Shown here piece by piece: positions 56,034 to 64,000 of a stretch of DNA of 64,000 nt. Position 1 is the first letter of the stretch; each line of letters begins with the position of its first letter. The stretch spans positions 3,162,001 through 3,226,000 of the forward strand of contig NZ_CP109150.1 in the NCBI RefSeq assembly GCF_035920365.1, written 5' to 3'. This DNA is from Micromonospora sp. NBC_01740. Lineage in GTDB: Bacteria > Actinomycetota > Actinomycetes > Mycobacteriales > Micromonosporaceae. Under the pieces are notes generated by a model. That model was given only the letters and a program-made list of their open reading frames with translations, searched no databases and was not told where the DNA came from. The translations under genes were made by a program, and so were the position numbers.

Positions 56034-57800
56034 ATGAGCGGGTTCGACATCGTGATCCTCGCCGTGGTGCTGGTCCTGACCGTGGTCGTGCTCGGGGCGG
56101 TGCTGCTCGGCGTACGGGCGCTGCGCCGGTTCGGTGCGGCACCGGCGCCCGAGGACCCCGCCTTCATCGCCGAGAAGGACCGGCAGGAGCAGTCCCTCGC
56201 GGCCCTGCGTACCGCCGCCGACGAGGCCAACAGCACGATCGACGTGGCGAAGTCCGCCGTCGCGGCGGCCCGCACCGAGGCGGCTGCCGCGAAGGCCGAG
56301 GCGAAGGCGGCCCGGGCGGAGGCCCGCCGGGTGCTCGACGACGCCCGGGCGGAGGCCGACACCGTCCTGGAGCGGGCCCACAAGCAGGCCGAGGCGGACG
56401 CGGAGCAGTTGCGGGCCACCGCCCGGCGCAGCGGCGAGCGGGAGGTCGCGGTGCTCGCCGCCACCACCCGGGAGCAGGCCGCCGAGGTGGACCGGCGGGC
56501 GGCCCGGATGGACGAGCGCGAGCGGCTGCACACCGAGGAGGTGGAGCGCCTCGCCGAGCGGGAACGGCAGCTCACCGCCGCCAGTGCGGCCCTGTCGGCC
56601 CGCGAGGCCGCCCTCGCCCAACGCGAGGCCGAGCTGGCCGAGGCGGAGGCGCAGCGGCGCCGCGAGCTGGAGCGGGTCGCCGGCCTCACCGCCGACGCGG
56701 CCCGGGCGGAGCTGATCGAGGCGATCGAGGTCCAGGCCAAGCGGGAGGCCGCGCTGCTGGTCCGCGACATCGAGTCCGACGCCCGTGGCACCGCCGAGCA
56801 GCGCGCCCGGCACATCGTCGTCGACGCCATCCAGCGGGTCGCCAGCGAGCAGACCGCGGAGAGTGTGGTCAGCGTGCTGCACCTGCCCGGTGACGAGATG
56901 AAGGGGCGGATCATCGGCCGGGAGGGCCGCAACATCCGCGCCTTCGAGTCGGTCACCGGCGTGAACCTGATCATCGACGACACCCCCGAGGCGGTGCTGC
57001 TCTCCTGCTTCGACCCGGTGCGCCGGGAGGTCGGGCGGCTGACCCTGGAGAAGCTGATCCTGGACGGGCGGATCCACCCGCACCGCATCGAGGAGATCTA
57101 CGACCTGGCCCGGCACGAGGTGGAGGAGCTCTGCCAGCGGGCCGCCGAGGACGCCCTGGTCGAGGTCGGCATCACCGAGATCCACCCGGAGCTGGTCACC
57201 CTGCTCGGCCGGCTGCGCTACCGGACGTCGTACGGGCAGAACGTGCTCAAGCACCTGGTGGAGACCGCGCACATCGCCGGCATCATGGCCGCCGAGTTGC
57301 GGCTGGACGTGCCGATCATCAAGCGCTCGGCGTTCCTGCACGACATCGGCAAGGCGCTCACGCACGAGGTGGAGGGCAGTCACGCCATCATCGGCGCCGA
57401 CCTCGCCCGCAAGTACGGCGAGAACGAGGACGTCGTGCACGCCATCGAGGCGCACCACAACGAGGTGCCGCCGCAGACCATCGAGGCCGTCCTCACCCAG
57501 GCGTCCGACGCCTGCTCGGGCGGCCGGCCGGGGGCCCGGCGGGAGAGCCTCGAGGCGTACGTCAAGCGGCTGGAGCGGATCGAGGAGATCGCGGCCGGCA
57601 AGCTCGGCGTGGAGAAGGTCTTCGCCATGCAGGCCGGCCGGGAGGTCCGGGTGATGGTCAAGCCGGACGACGTCGACGACATCGGCGCCGCCGTGCTGGC
57701 CCGGGACGTGGCCAAGCAGATCGAGGAGGAGCTGACCTATCCGGGGCAGATCCGGGTGACCGTGGTCCGCGAGTCCCGGGTCACCGAGATCGCCCGCTGA
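56034..57800 (+). CDS. rny: Ribonuclease Y
   Basis: A 588-residue membrane-anchored endoribonuclease that starts mRNA decay. It has an N-terminal helix (VILAVVLVLTVVVLGAVLLG), a long Ala/Glu/Arg coiled coil (45-230), a KH RNA-binding domain with GRIIGREGRNIRAFE near 291-305 and an HD phosphodiesterase domain with HDIGKA at H436-D437. The ATG at 56034 starts just before the membrane helix. It is preceded by a roughly 370-nt leader, unusual here, where many genes are leaderless, so control through the leader is possible. A perfect 17-bp terminator follows. Confidence 0.96.
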   Translation: MSGFDIVILAVVLVLTVVVLGAVLLGVRALRRFGAAPAPEDPAFIAEKDRQEQSLAALRTAADEANSTIDVAKSAVAAARTEAAAAKAEAKAARAEARRVLDDARAEADTVLERAHKQAEADAEQLRATARRSGEREVAVLAATTREQAAEVDRRAARMDERERLHTEEVERLAERERQLTAASAALSAREAALAQREAELAEAEAQRRRELERVAGLTADAARAELIEAIEVQAKREAALLVRDIESDARGTAEQRARHIVVDAIQRVASEQTAESVVSVLHLPGDEMKGRIIGREGRNIRAFESVTGVNLIIDDTPEAVLLSCFDPVRREVGRLTLEKLILDGRIHPHRIEEIYDLARHEVEELCQRAAEDALVEVGITEIHPELVTLLGRLRYRTSYGQNVLKHLVETAHIAGIMAAELRLDVPIIKRSAFLHDIGKALTHEVEGSHAIIGADLARKYGENEDVVHAIEAHHNEVPPQTIEAVLTQASDACSGGRPGARRESLEAYVKRLERIEEIAAGKLGVEKVFAMQAGREVRVMVKPDDVDDIGAAVLARDVAKQIEEELTYPGQIRVTVVRESRVTEIAR

Positions 57801-57811
57801 CGGCGTCAACA

Positions 57812-57846
57812 CGAAGGGCCGGCCCGATCATCGGGCCGGCCCTTCG
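57812..57846. terminator. Perfect 17-bp terminator between rny and gluD
   Basis: CGAAGGGCCGGCCCGAT (57812-57828) is exactly complementary to 57830-57846 about a single central C. It separates convergent rny and gluD and should end both transcripts. Confidence 0.9.
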
Positions 57847-57860
57847 TCGTACCTCAGGGG

Positions 57861-58829
57861 TCAGATGCCCTGGCCGTTGCTTTCCGACTGCGCGGCGAGC
57901 GCGGCCGGGGGCGGGTTCTGGGCCGGGGTGCCGGCGGTCTTGCGGCCCCGGGAGAGCCGGCGCTGGACGTACTGGGCCAGCTTCGACAGCGCGTAGTTCA
58001 CCACGATGAACATGACCGCGATCACGACGTAGACCTGGATCGGGTTGTCCAGTACGCCGATGATCTGCTTGCCGATGTTCAGGGTCTCCTCGTAGCTGAT
58101 GATGAAGCCCAGCGAGGTGTCCTTGAGCACCACGACGAGCTGGCTGATCAGCGCCGGCAGCATGATCCGGAACGCCTGCGGCAGCAGGATCATCCGGGTG
58201 GTCTGCGCCGGGGAGAGCCCGATCGCGGCCGCCGCCTCGGCCTGCCCGCCGGGCAGGCCCTCCATGCCGGAGCGCAGGATCTCGGCGATCACCACCGAGT
58301 TGTAGATGGTCAGGCCGATGACCAGGTACCACAGCGTGTCGAACGAGACGCCGAACTCGGGGAAGCCGCGGGCCACGAAGAAGATCGTGATGACCACGGG
58401 CAGGCCCCGGAACACCTCGACGCAGACCCGGGTGACCGCCGACAGCAGCGTGCTCAGCCCGCGCAGCAGGTACGCCAGCGGCGTCGCGAGCCCGGTGAAG
58501 CGGCGCTGGGTCAGGCTCTTGAGCTGGATCCGCAGCACCGCGAGCAGGGTGCCGACCACCAGCGAGGAGACGATCGCCAGGGCGGCGGCGGTCAGCGTGT
58601 TCTTGAAGCCGAGGCCGATCCGGTCCCACACCAGCGAGAAGTTCTCGTTGGAGGGGTCGATCAGCGGCCCCCAGAGCTCCATCGAGAACTGGCCCTTGTC
58701 GTCCAGCGGACGGTAGACCAGGAGGTACGCGCCGACGAGCAGCAGCACCGTCGCCACCACGCTGCCGATCAGCGTGAGCCGGCGCTGCCGGGGGCCGGGG
58801 ACGTCGTAGAGGACGCTCTGCTGGCTCAT
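57861..58829 (-). CDS. gluD: Glutamate ABC transporter permease GluD
   Basis: A 322-residue HisMQ-type permease with a first helix near 20-42 and a further helix group after residue 80. The coupling motif is SGMEGLPGGQAEAAAAIGLS, the EAA loop that contacts GluA. The tail from about 295 is Pro/Ala/Gln-rich. It is the last gene of gluABCD, with ATGA overlap with gluC, and forms a permease heterodimer with it. Confidence 0.93.
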   Translation of the reverse strand: MSQQSVLYDVPGPRQRRLTLIGSVVATVLLLVGAYLLVYRPLDDKGQFSMELWGPLIDPSNENFSLVWDRIGLGFKNTLTAAALAIVSSLVVGTLLAVLRIQLKSLTQRRFTGLATPLAYLLRGLSTLLSAVTRVCVEVFRGLPVVITIFFVARGFPEFGVSFDTLWYLVIGLTIYNSVVIAEILRSGMEGLPGGQAEAAAAIGLSPAQTTRMILLPQAFRIMLPALISQLVVVLKDTSLGFIISYEETLNIGKQIIGVLDNPIQVYVVIAVMFIVVNYALSKLAQYVQRRLSRGRKTAGTPAQNPPPAALAAQSESNGQGI

Positions 58830-59533
58830 CGGGCCACCGCCTGCCGCTTCTCGATCCGGTCGAGGAGCGCGCCGAGGGGGACGGTCATGATCAGATATCC
58901 GATCGAGATGCCGATGGCGACGGGGACGAAGGCGTAACCCTCGGCCGAGGTGAGCTGGTCGGCGGTCTGCGAGAGGTCGCCGACGATGCCGAAGAAGCCG
59001 ACGAGCGCCGAGTTCTTGATCATCGCGATGATCACCGACCCGAGCGGCACCACCGAGGCCTTCCAGGACTGCGGCAGCACCACGTACCGCAGGTTCTGGC
59101 CGAAGGTGAGGCCCAGCGACCGGGCGGCCTCCGCCTGGCCGGCGGGCACGGCGTTCACGCCGGAGCGCAGCGCCTCGCAGACGAACGCCGCGGTGTAGAG
59201 CACCAGCGCGATCAGCGCGAAGCGGAAGTACGGCAGATCGGTGTCGAGCCGGCTGAACACCGCGTCGAGGCCGGGGACGCGCAGGAAGTCCGCGTTGGAG
59301 CCGAGCGCCGGCAGGCCGAACGCGGCGAAGAACATCACCACGGTCAGCGGCATGTTGCGGAAGACGTTGACGTAGCCGGTGCCGACCGCCCGTAGCGGCG
59401 GTACCGGGGAGATCCGCAGCACCGCCAGGACGGCGCCCAGGATCAGGGCGCCGACCGCGGCGAGTACGCAGATCTGGAGGGTGAGCCAGAAACCACCCGC
59501 GAAGACGTCGAACTTGTCGATGAGCACACTCAC
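58826..59533 (-). CDS. gluC: Glutamate ABC transporter permease GluC
   Basis: A 235-residue HisMQ-type permease, five helices, with the EAA loop SGVNAVPAGQAEAARSLGLT. It begins with a GTG at 59533, 41 bases after the gluB stop. It overlaps gluD by 4 bases. Confidence 0.93.
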   Translation of the reverse strand: MSVLIDKFDVFAGGFWLTLQICVLAAVGALILGAVLAVLRISPVPPLRAVGTGYVNVFRNMPLTVVMFFAAFGLPALGSNADFLRVPGLDAVFSRLDTDLPYFRFALIALVLYTAAFVCEALRSGVNAVPAGQAEAARSLGLTFGQNLRYVVLPQSWKASVVPLGSVIIAMIKNSALVGFFGIVGDLSQTADQLTSAEGYAFVPVAIGISIGYLIMTVPLGALLDRIEKRQAVAR

Positions 59534-59574
59534 GGGCCGGTCTTCCTCCCCACCCTCCAGATCAACGGATCAGC

Positions 59575-60453
59575 TCAGTAGCGGTTGACGGTCGGCGCGC
59601 TGCCGAGCTCGGCGCCGAACTTGCCGGCGGTGTCGTCCCAGGCCTTCTTCCAGCTGCCGTCGGCGAACGCCTTCTCCAGCGTGTCGTTGACGAAGTTGCG
59701 GAAGTCGGTGTCCTCCTTCTTCACCCCGAGGCCGTACGGCTCCTTGGTGAAGTTCTCGCCGGCCAGCTTGAACGACGCCTCGTCCTTGGCGATGTAGCCG
59801 AGCAGGATCACGTTGTCCGTGGTGACGGCGTCGACCTGGCCGCCCTTGAGGGCGTCGCGGCACTTGTCGTAGGTGTCGAAGAGCACCAGCTGGGTGGCGA
59901 CGTCCTTGACGTGCTTCTTGATCTCCTCGGCCGGCGTGGAGCCGGTGACCGAGCAGACCTTCTTGGCGCCGTCCTTGAACGAGTCCGGCCCGGTGATGGC
60001 GGCCTCGTCCTTCTTCACCATGATGTTCTGGCCGGCCTCGTAGTACGGCCCGGCGAACGCGATGCGCTCCTTGCGCTTGTCGTTGATCGTGTAGGTGGCG
60101 GCGACGAGGTCGACCGTGCCGTTCACGATCACGTCCTCGCGGACCTTCGAGGGGGCCTCGACCCACTCGATCTTGTCCTCGGGGATGCCCAGCTCCTTGA
60201 CGATGATCTTCGCGACCTCGACGTCGAAGCCCTCCGGCTTGCCGGACAGGCCCTTCTGGCCGAAGCCGGGCTGGTCGAACTTCGTGCCGATCTTGATGGC
60301 CTGGGCCTTGTTGAGGCGCTCCATCGTGCTGCCGGCGGCGAAGGACTTGCTGCCGGCGCCGGTGCCCTCGTCGGCGTCGTCGCCACCGCAGGCGGTCATG
60401 CCGAGCGCCAGGGTGGCGGCCGCCGCGAGCGCCGCTACGCGCGTGATACGCAT
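59575..60453 (-). CDS. gluB: Glutamate-binding lipoprotein GluB
   Basis: A 292-residue solute-binding lipoprotein of family 3. The signal MRITRVAALAAAATLALGMT is followed by the lipidated C22 and a Gly/Asp spacer. The binding domain contains GTKFDQPGFG, EGFDVEVAKIIVKELGI and the AATYTINDKRKERIAFAGPY region. AAGGAG lies 6 bases before the ATG. The family binds glutamate or aspartate, and the gluABCD context fits. The 58-base gap to gluA is the longest in the operon. Confidence 0.94.
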   Translation of the reverse strand: MRITRVAALAAAATLALGMTACGGDDADEGTGAGSKSFAAGSTMERLNKAQAIKIGTKFDQPGFGQKGLSGKPEGFDVEVAKIIVKELGIPEDKIEWVEAPSKVREDVIVNGTVDLVAATYTINDKRKERIAFAGPYYEAGQNIMVKKDEAAITGPDSFKDGAKKVCSVTGSTPAEEIKKHVKDVATQLVLFDTYDKCRDALKGGQVDAVTTDNVILLGYIAKDEASFKLAGENFTKEPYGLGVKKEDTDFRNFVNDTLEKAFADGSWKKAWDDTAGKFGAELGSAPTVNRY

Positions 60454-60511
60454 ACACTTCTCCTTCTTCGACGGAACCCGCCGGGGGACGGCGCGCTCCA
60501 GGTACGGACGC

Positions 60512-61267
60512 CTAGTGCGTGAGGATCTTGGACAGGAAGTCCTTGGCGCGCTCGCTGCGCGGGTTGGCGAAGAATTCTGCCGGCGGCGCGTCCTCGACCA
60601 GCTGGCCGTCGGCCATGAAGATGACGCGGTTCGCCGCGTGCCGGGCGAAGCCCATCTCGTGGGTCACCACGACCATGGTCATGCCCTCGCTGGCCAGCGA
60701 CGTCATCACGTCCAGCACCTCGCCGACCATCTCCGGGTCCAGCGCGCTGGTCGGCTCGTCGAAGAGCATCGCCTTGGGCTGCATGGCCAGCGCCCGGGCG
60801 ATCGCCACCCGCTGCTGCTGGCCGCCGGAGAGCTGGGCCGGGAACTTGTCGGCCTGGTTGGCGATGCCGACCCGGTCCAGCAGGGCCAGGCCGCGCTCGC
60901 GCGCCGCCGCCGGCTTCTCCTTGCGGACCTTGACCGGCCCGAGGGTGACGTTCTCGAGGATCGTCTTGTGCGCGAAGAGGTTGAACGACTGGAACACCAT
61001 GCCGACCTCGCTGCGCAGCTTCGCCAGCGCCTTGCCCTCGGCCGGCAGCGGCTGCCCGTCGAAGGTGATCGTGCCGGAGTTGATCGGTTCGAGGCGGTTG
61101 ATGGTGCGGCACAGCGTCGACTTGCCGGAGCCCGACGGGCCGATCACCACGACCACCTCGCCGCGCCCGACCGACAGCGAGACGTCGTCCAGCACGTGCA
61201 GCGGCCCGAACCACTTGTTGACCGAGTCCAGCACGATGAGCGGTTCGCCCGTCGTCACGTCGTTCAC
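60512..61267 (-). CDS. gluA: Glutamate ABC transporter ATPase GluA
   Basis: A 251-residue ATPase with Walker A GPSGSGKS (43-50), signature LSGGQQQR, Walker [12 protein letters not shown] and the H-loop THEMGF. It is the first gene of gluABCD. The start is the GTG at 61267, with AGGGACG before it. The operon is convergent with rny and divergent from selD. Confidence 0.95.
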   Translation of the reverse strand: MNDVTTGEPLIVLDSVNKWFGPLHVLDDVSLSVGRGEVVVVIGPSGSGKSTLCRTINRLEPINSGTITFDGQPLPAEGKALAKLRSEVGMVFQSFNLFAHKTILENVTLGPVKVRKEKPAAARERGLALLDRVGIANQADKFPAQLSGGQQQRVAIARALAMQPKAMLFDEPTSALDPEMVGEVLDVMTSLASEGMTMVVVTHEMGFARHAANRVIFMADGQLVEDAPPAEFFANPRSERAKDFLSKILTH

Positions 61268-61457
61268 CGTCCCTGTCGTCGCGCGGGGTCGGCTGACCCC
61301 CGGTTGGGCAACTGTAGGCGGGGGGATGTGGCGGGACGCAACTCAGTTGGTCACGGAGCGATAACACCAGTTCAGAACGGGGTCAAGAGTCCGATTTTGA
61401 CCGCGATCGGGGCCCGCCGGTTGCCATCGGATGGAGCTGTTCGGCGATCATGTGGGG

Positions 61458-62447
61458 ATGACCGAACCGGTACGGCTCACCCGGTACGCCCGGGGCGGCG
61501 GCTGCGCGTGCAAGATTCCCCCGGGGGAGCTGGAGACCATGGTCGCCGGGCTCGGCCCGGCCACCGGCACCGCCGAGCTGCTCGTCGGGCTCGATCACGG
61601 CGACGACGCCGCGGTGGTCCGGCTCGACGAGCGCACCGGCCTGGTCACCACTGCCGACTTCTTCACCCCGGTCGTCGACGACGCGTACGACTGGGGGCGC
61701 ATCGCCGCGACGAACGCCCTCTCCGACGTGTACGCCATGGGCGGCACCCCCCTCGTCGCGCTCAACCTGCTCTGCTGGCCGCGCGACGTGCTGCCGCTGG
61801 AGCTGGCCCGGGAGGTGCTGCGCGGCGGGCAGGACGTGGCCCGCGACGCCGGCTGCCACCTCGCCGGCGGGCACAGCGTCGACGACGAGGGCCCCAAGTA
61901 CGGGCTGGCCGTCACCGGCGTGGTCCGGCCCGAGGAGCTGATCACCCTGGACGCCGGCCGGGCGGGGCTGCCGCTGTCGCTGACCAAGCCGCTCGGCGTC
62001 GGGGTGCTCAACACCCGGCACAAGGCCACCGGCGAGAGCTTCCCCGAGGCGGTCGCCGCGATGACCACCCTCAACCGCGACGCGGCGCGGGCCGCGGTGG
62101 CGGCCGGCGTCCGCTGCGGCACCGACGTGACCGGCTTCGGTCTGCTCGGGCACGCGTCCAAGCTGGCCCGGGCGAGCCGCCTGACGGTGGCGATCGACGC
62201 GGCCCGGGTGCCCTACCTGGCCGGCGCCCGGGAGGCGGTACGCGACGGGCACGTCAGCGGCGGCAGCCGGCGCAACCTGGAGTGGGTCACCGGGTGGACC
62301 GACTTCGGCGGTGTCAGCGAGGAGGAGCGGCTGCTGCTGGCCGACGCGCAGACCTCGGGCGGCCTGCTGGTCGCCGGCGAACTGCCGGGCGCCACCGTGA
62401 TCGGCGAACTGCTGCCGCCCGGGGAGCACCGCGTCGTCGTGCGCTGA
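61458..62447 (+). CDS. selD: Selenide, water dikinase SelD
   Basis: SelD makes selenophosphate from selenide and ATP, needed for selenocysteine or 2-selenouridine. The 329-residue protein has the catalytic Cys-Lys pair in GGGCACK (C16-A-C18-K19), the metal motif GLDHGDDAAVV, TTADFFTPVVDD, and the second-half GTDVTGFGLLGHASKLARA. The first position is Cys, not Sec. No selA, selB, selC tRNA or mnmH lies nearby, so the pathway it feeds is not visible. The ATG at 61458 is used because the upstream frame adds residues outside the family. Confidence 0.95.
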   Translation: MTEPVRLTRYARGGGCACKIPPGELETMVAGLGPATGTAELLVGLDHGDDAAVVRLDERTGLVTTADFFTPVVDDAYDWGRIAATNALSDVYAMGGTPLVALNLLCWPRDVLPLELAREVLRGGQDVARDAGCHLAGGHSVDDEGPKYGLAVTGVVRPEELITLDAGRAGLPLSLTKPLGVGVLNTRHKATGESFPEAVAAMTTLNRDAARAAVAAGVRCGTDVTGFGLLGHASKLARASRLTVAIDAARVPYLAGAREAVRDGHVSGGSRRNLEWVTGWTDFGGVSEEERLLLADAQTSGGLLVAGELPGATVIGELLPPGEHRVVVR

Positions 62448-62659
62448 GGGCGGGCCGCCCGGCGTGTGGCGTCCGGATCGGGCCACCGTACCCGATAAAC
62501 TGTCATCTTTCCGCTACTCGGAGCAATGGCGCTCGGGGAAATTTTGCCCGGAATGGTCACAGACCGGTAACTTGCCCCCGGCTGAGGTCATATGCACCCC
62601 ACCATCGTCAGTAAGGCCCGATCCGGAGGCCGGTGGGACGAGCACAGCGAGGAGGCGGC

Positions 62660-63139
62660 ATGACCGAGCTGTGGAACTGGAGAATCGAGCAGGTGCGGCC
62701 GGTGGAGGTCTACCCGGCACTGGCCGAGGCGCTCGGCCGGGTGGTGATGCCCCTGGCGGCGGCGGACCCCGCCCGCCTGCCGACGTACGCGGTGATCTGC
62801 GACGTCTGGCAGGCGCCGGGGGAGTTCGCCACGATCGTGGACTGCTACGGGGTGCCCGAAGGGCTCTCCGAACACGGCAGCATCGCCACGCTGGCGCGGC
62901 TGCTGGACCGCAACTGCCTGCTGCGCGACGACACGCTGGACGCCGGGCGGCACCTGCTCGTCGCGCCCGACGGCACGATCCGGCCGGTGCACTTCGACGT
63001 CCGGGAGACCGACGACGGCGAGGAGCTCGCCGACCAGCGGCTGTGCACCGACGCCGATCCCCGCTGTCGCGGCTGGTCGCAGTGCCACCGCTCGCGCTGG
63101 GCGCCGGACTCGGTGCTCCCGGCGCTCGCCGCCGCCTGA
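62660..63139 (+). CDS. Unrecognised 159-residue protein
   Basis: A soluble protein with clear codon bias and an excellent ribosome site, GAGGAGG, 4 bases before the ATG at 62660. The N-terminal part contains RIEQVRPVEVYPALAEALGR and YAVICDVWQAPGEFATIVDC. The end carries a cysteine set (LCTDADPRCRGWSQC) that could bind metal. I recognise no family. The preceding gap (62448-62659) is fairly A+T-rich around 62490-62590, with CCCGATAAACT as a possible promoter. Confidence 0.7.
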   Translation: MTELWNWRIEQVRPVEVYPALAEALGRVVMPLAAADPARLPTYAVICDVWQAPGEFATIVDCYGVPEGLSEHGSIATLARLLDRNCLLRDDTLDAGRHLLVAPDGTIRPVHFDVRETDDGEELADQRLCTDADPRCRGWSQCHRSRWAPDSVLPALAAA

Positions 63140-63180
63140 CCCGCGCACCCGCTGCCGGCCCCCGTGCCGGCACGGCGGAG

Positions 63181-63230
63181 GCAGCCCGGGAGCCGGCCGG
63201 TGGAAGCAGCCCGGGAGCCGGGCCGGCGGG
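63181..63230. repeat. Short tandem duplication before the DUF2277 gene
   Basis: GCAGCCCGGGAGCCGG occurs twice, about 24 bases apart, in the gap 63140-63262. It holds no gene and may fold as a weak terminator between the two convergent genes. Confidence 0.5.
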
Positions 63231-63262
63231 GGCGAGACCCCCGTCCCGGCCCGGCGGCGGGA

Positions 63263-63493
63263 TCAGCTCGCCGGGCTGGTGGAGCGGCCACCGCGTACCT
63301 CCAGCTCGGCGAGCAGGGTCGCGGTGGCCGCGGCGACGGCGGCGACCGCCGCGTCGAAGGCCGCGGCGTTGTGGGCGGCGGGCTTGCGGAAACCCGAGAT
63401 CTTGCGGACGTACTGCAACGCCGCCGCGTCGACGTCGCCCGGGGTCACCTCGGCGACGTACGGCTCACGTAGGGTCTTGATGCTCCGGCACAC
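63263..63493 (-). CDS. DUF2277 small protein
   Basis: A 76-residue DUF2277 protein: [20 protein letters not shown] start, then [20 protein letters not shown] and an Ala-rich helix, exactly the family pattern. The function is unknown. It is divergent from miaB with about 51 bases between starts, a common arrangement in actinobacteria. Confidence 0.93.
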   Translation of the reverse strand: MCRSIKTLREPYVAEVTPGDVDAAALQYVRKISGFRKPAAHNAAAFDAAVAAVAAATATLLAELEVRGGRSTSPAS

Positions 63494-63544
63494 GGCTCCT
63501 CCTCGTTAAGTCCGGTCGGTGGGCCCGGATACGCTGTCCGGGTC

Positions 63545-64000
63545 ATGACTACCGCAGCGGCGAGCAGCCCGCGCACCTATCAGGTGCGCACCTACGGCTG
63601 CCAGATGAACGTGCACGACTCCGAGCGCATCTCCGGCCTGCTGGAGCAGGCGGGCTACGTGCGCGCCGCCGAAGCCGACGACGACCCGGACGTGGTGGTG
63701 TTCAACACCTGCGCCGTCCGGGAGAACGCCGACAACCGGCTCTACGGCAACCTGGGTCACCTGCGCCCCGTCAAGGCCAGGCACCCGGGGATGCAGATCG
63801 CCGTGGGCGGCTGCCTGGCCCAGAAGGACCGGGGCGAGATCGTCCGCAAGGCGCCCTGGGTCGACGTGGTGTTCGGCACGCACAACATCGGGTCGCTGCC
63901 CGTGCTGCTGGAGCGGGCCCGGCACAACACGGCTGCCGAGGTGGAGATCCTCGAGTCCCTCGACGTCTTCCCCTCGACGCTGCCCACCCGGCGCGAGTCC
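63545..64000 (+). CDS. miaB: tRNA-2-methylthio-N6-isopentenyladenosine synthase MiaB, N-terminal part
   Basis: MiaB adds a methylthio group to i6A37 of tRNA by radical SAM chemistry. Only the first 152 residues are in the window; the frame runs off the end. The three auxiliary-cluster cysteines are C19 (YGCQMN), C56 (NTCAVRE) and C90 (GGCLAQ). The radical SAM cluster would lie beyond the edge. TACGCT 9 bases before the ATG suggests a leaderless message. It is the second methylthiotransferase in the window, with rimO. Confidence 0.95.
   Translation, partial: MTTAAASSPRTYQVRTYGCQMNVHDSERISGLLEQAGYVRAAEADDDPDVVVFNTCAVRENADNRLYGNLGHLRPVKARHPGMQIAVGGCLAQKDRGEIVRKAPWVDVVFGTHNIGSLPVLLERARHNTAAEVEILESLDVFPSTLPTRRES

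Noticed and set aside
61268..61457. A selenocysteine tRNA upstream of selD
   Set aside because: No acceptor stem, no long variable arm and no T-loop sequence could be found.
61500..61520. Selenocysteine at the catalytic position of SelD
   Set aside because: The codon is TGC, not TGA; the enzyme is the cysteine form.

Overview
This is one contiguous piece of a very GC-rich actinobacterial chromosome, by eye well above 70% G+C, with GTG starts nearly as common as ATG, many 4-bp ATGA/GTGA gene overlaps and many leaderless-looking starts. The gene set (thyX-dapA-rnj, ftsK, rimO-pgsA-cinA-clgR-pspA-pspM, DUF3046-recA-recX, rny, gluABCD, miaB) is the conserved core block known from Streptomyces and Mycobacterium. 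The style of the accessory genes and intergenic hairpins suggests a Micromonospora-like member of the Micromonosporaceae. That is an inference; the species cannot be named from the sequence. There is no prophage, insertion sequence, CRISPR array, rRNA or recognisable tRNA.

Layout. 0-7 kb: the tail of a GT87 mannosyltransferase, an acetyltransferase, a YcaQ-type DNA glycosylase coupled to a DUF2752 protein, a repeat-rich gap, then thyX, dapA and RNase J. 7-14 kb: an LPXTG surface protein, a PEP-mutase-family enzyme, two coupled YbjN-domain genes and ftsK. 14-21 kb: a guanidine-III riboswitch with its Gdx/SugE exporter, an ornithine-cyclodeaminase-family gene behind a MerR-type promoter, rimO-pgsA, pncC/cinA, and the ClgR-PspA-PspM envelope-stress module. 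21-35 kb (accessory): a huge multicopper-oxidase-like protein that has lost most copper ligands, Nei2, a secreted SH3-like protein, a GNAT/SAM-hydrolase fusion, a lipoprotein and the giant helicase Lhr. 35-41 kb: a complete Mrp cation/proton antiporter operon (mrpA with fused B domain, then C-D-E-F-G). 41-44 kb: two coupled CNNM/CorC genes behind a leaderless 33-codon leader ORF. 44-52 kb: Spo0M, a LysE exporter, a PPOX-GNAT fusion divergent from a MocR regulator, UdgX, an acyl-CoA dehydrogenase and an MFS transporter. 52-64 kb: DUF3046, recA (two recognisable damage promoters), recX, a BKACE enzyme, rny, the gluABCD glutamate importer, selD, small unknown genes and the start of miaB.

How the parts work together. 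DNA repair is strongly represented (YcaQ, Nei2, Lhr, UdgX, RecA, RecX). Envelope and ion homeostasis is the second theme (Psp module, Mrp antiporter, CNNM pair, Gdx). RNA processing and modification is the third (RNase J, RNase Y, RimO, MiaB). The least explained items are the copper-ligand-poor oxidase homologue, the leader ORF before the CNNM pair, the two domain fusions, and several long inverted repeats that look like dispersed palindromic or MITE-like elements.
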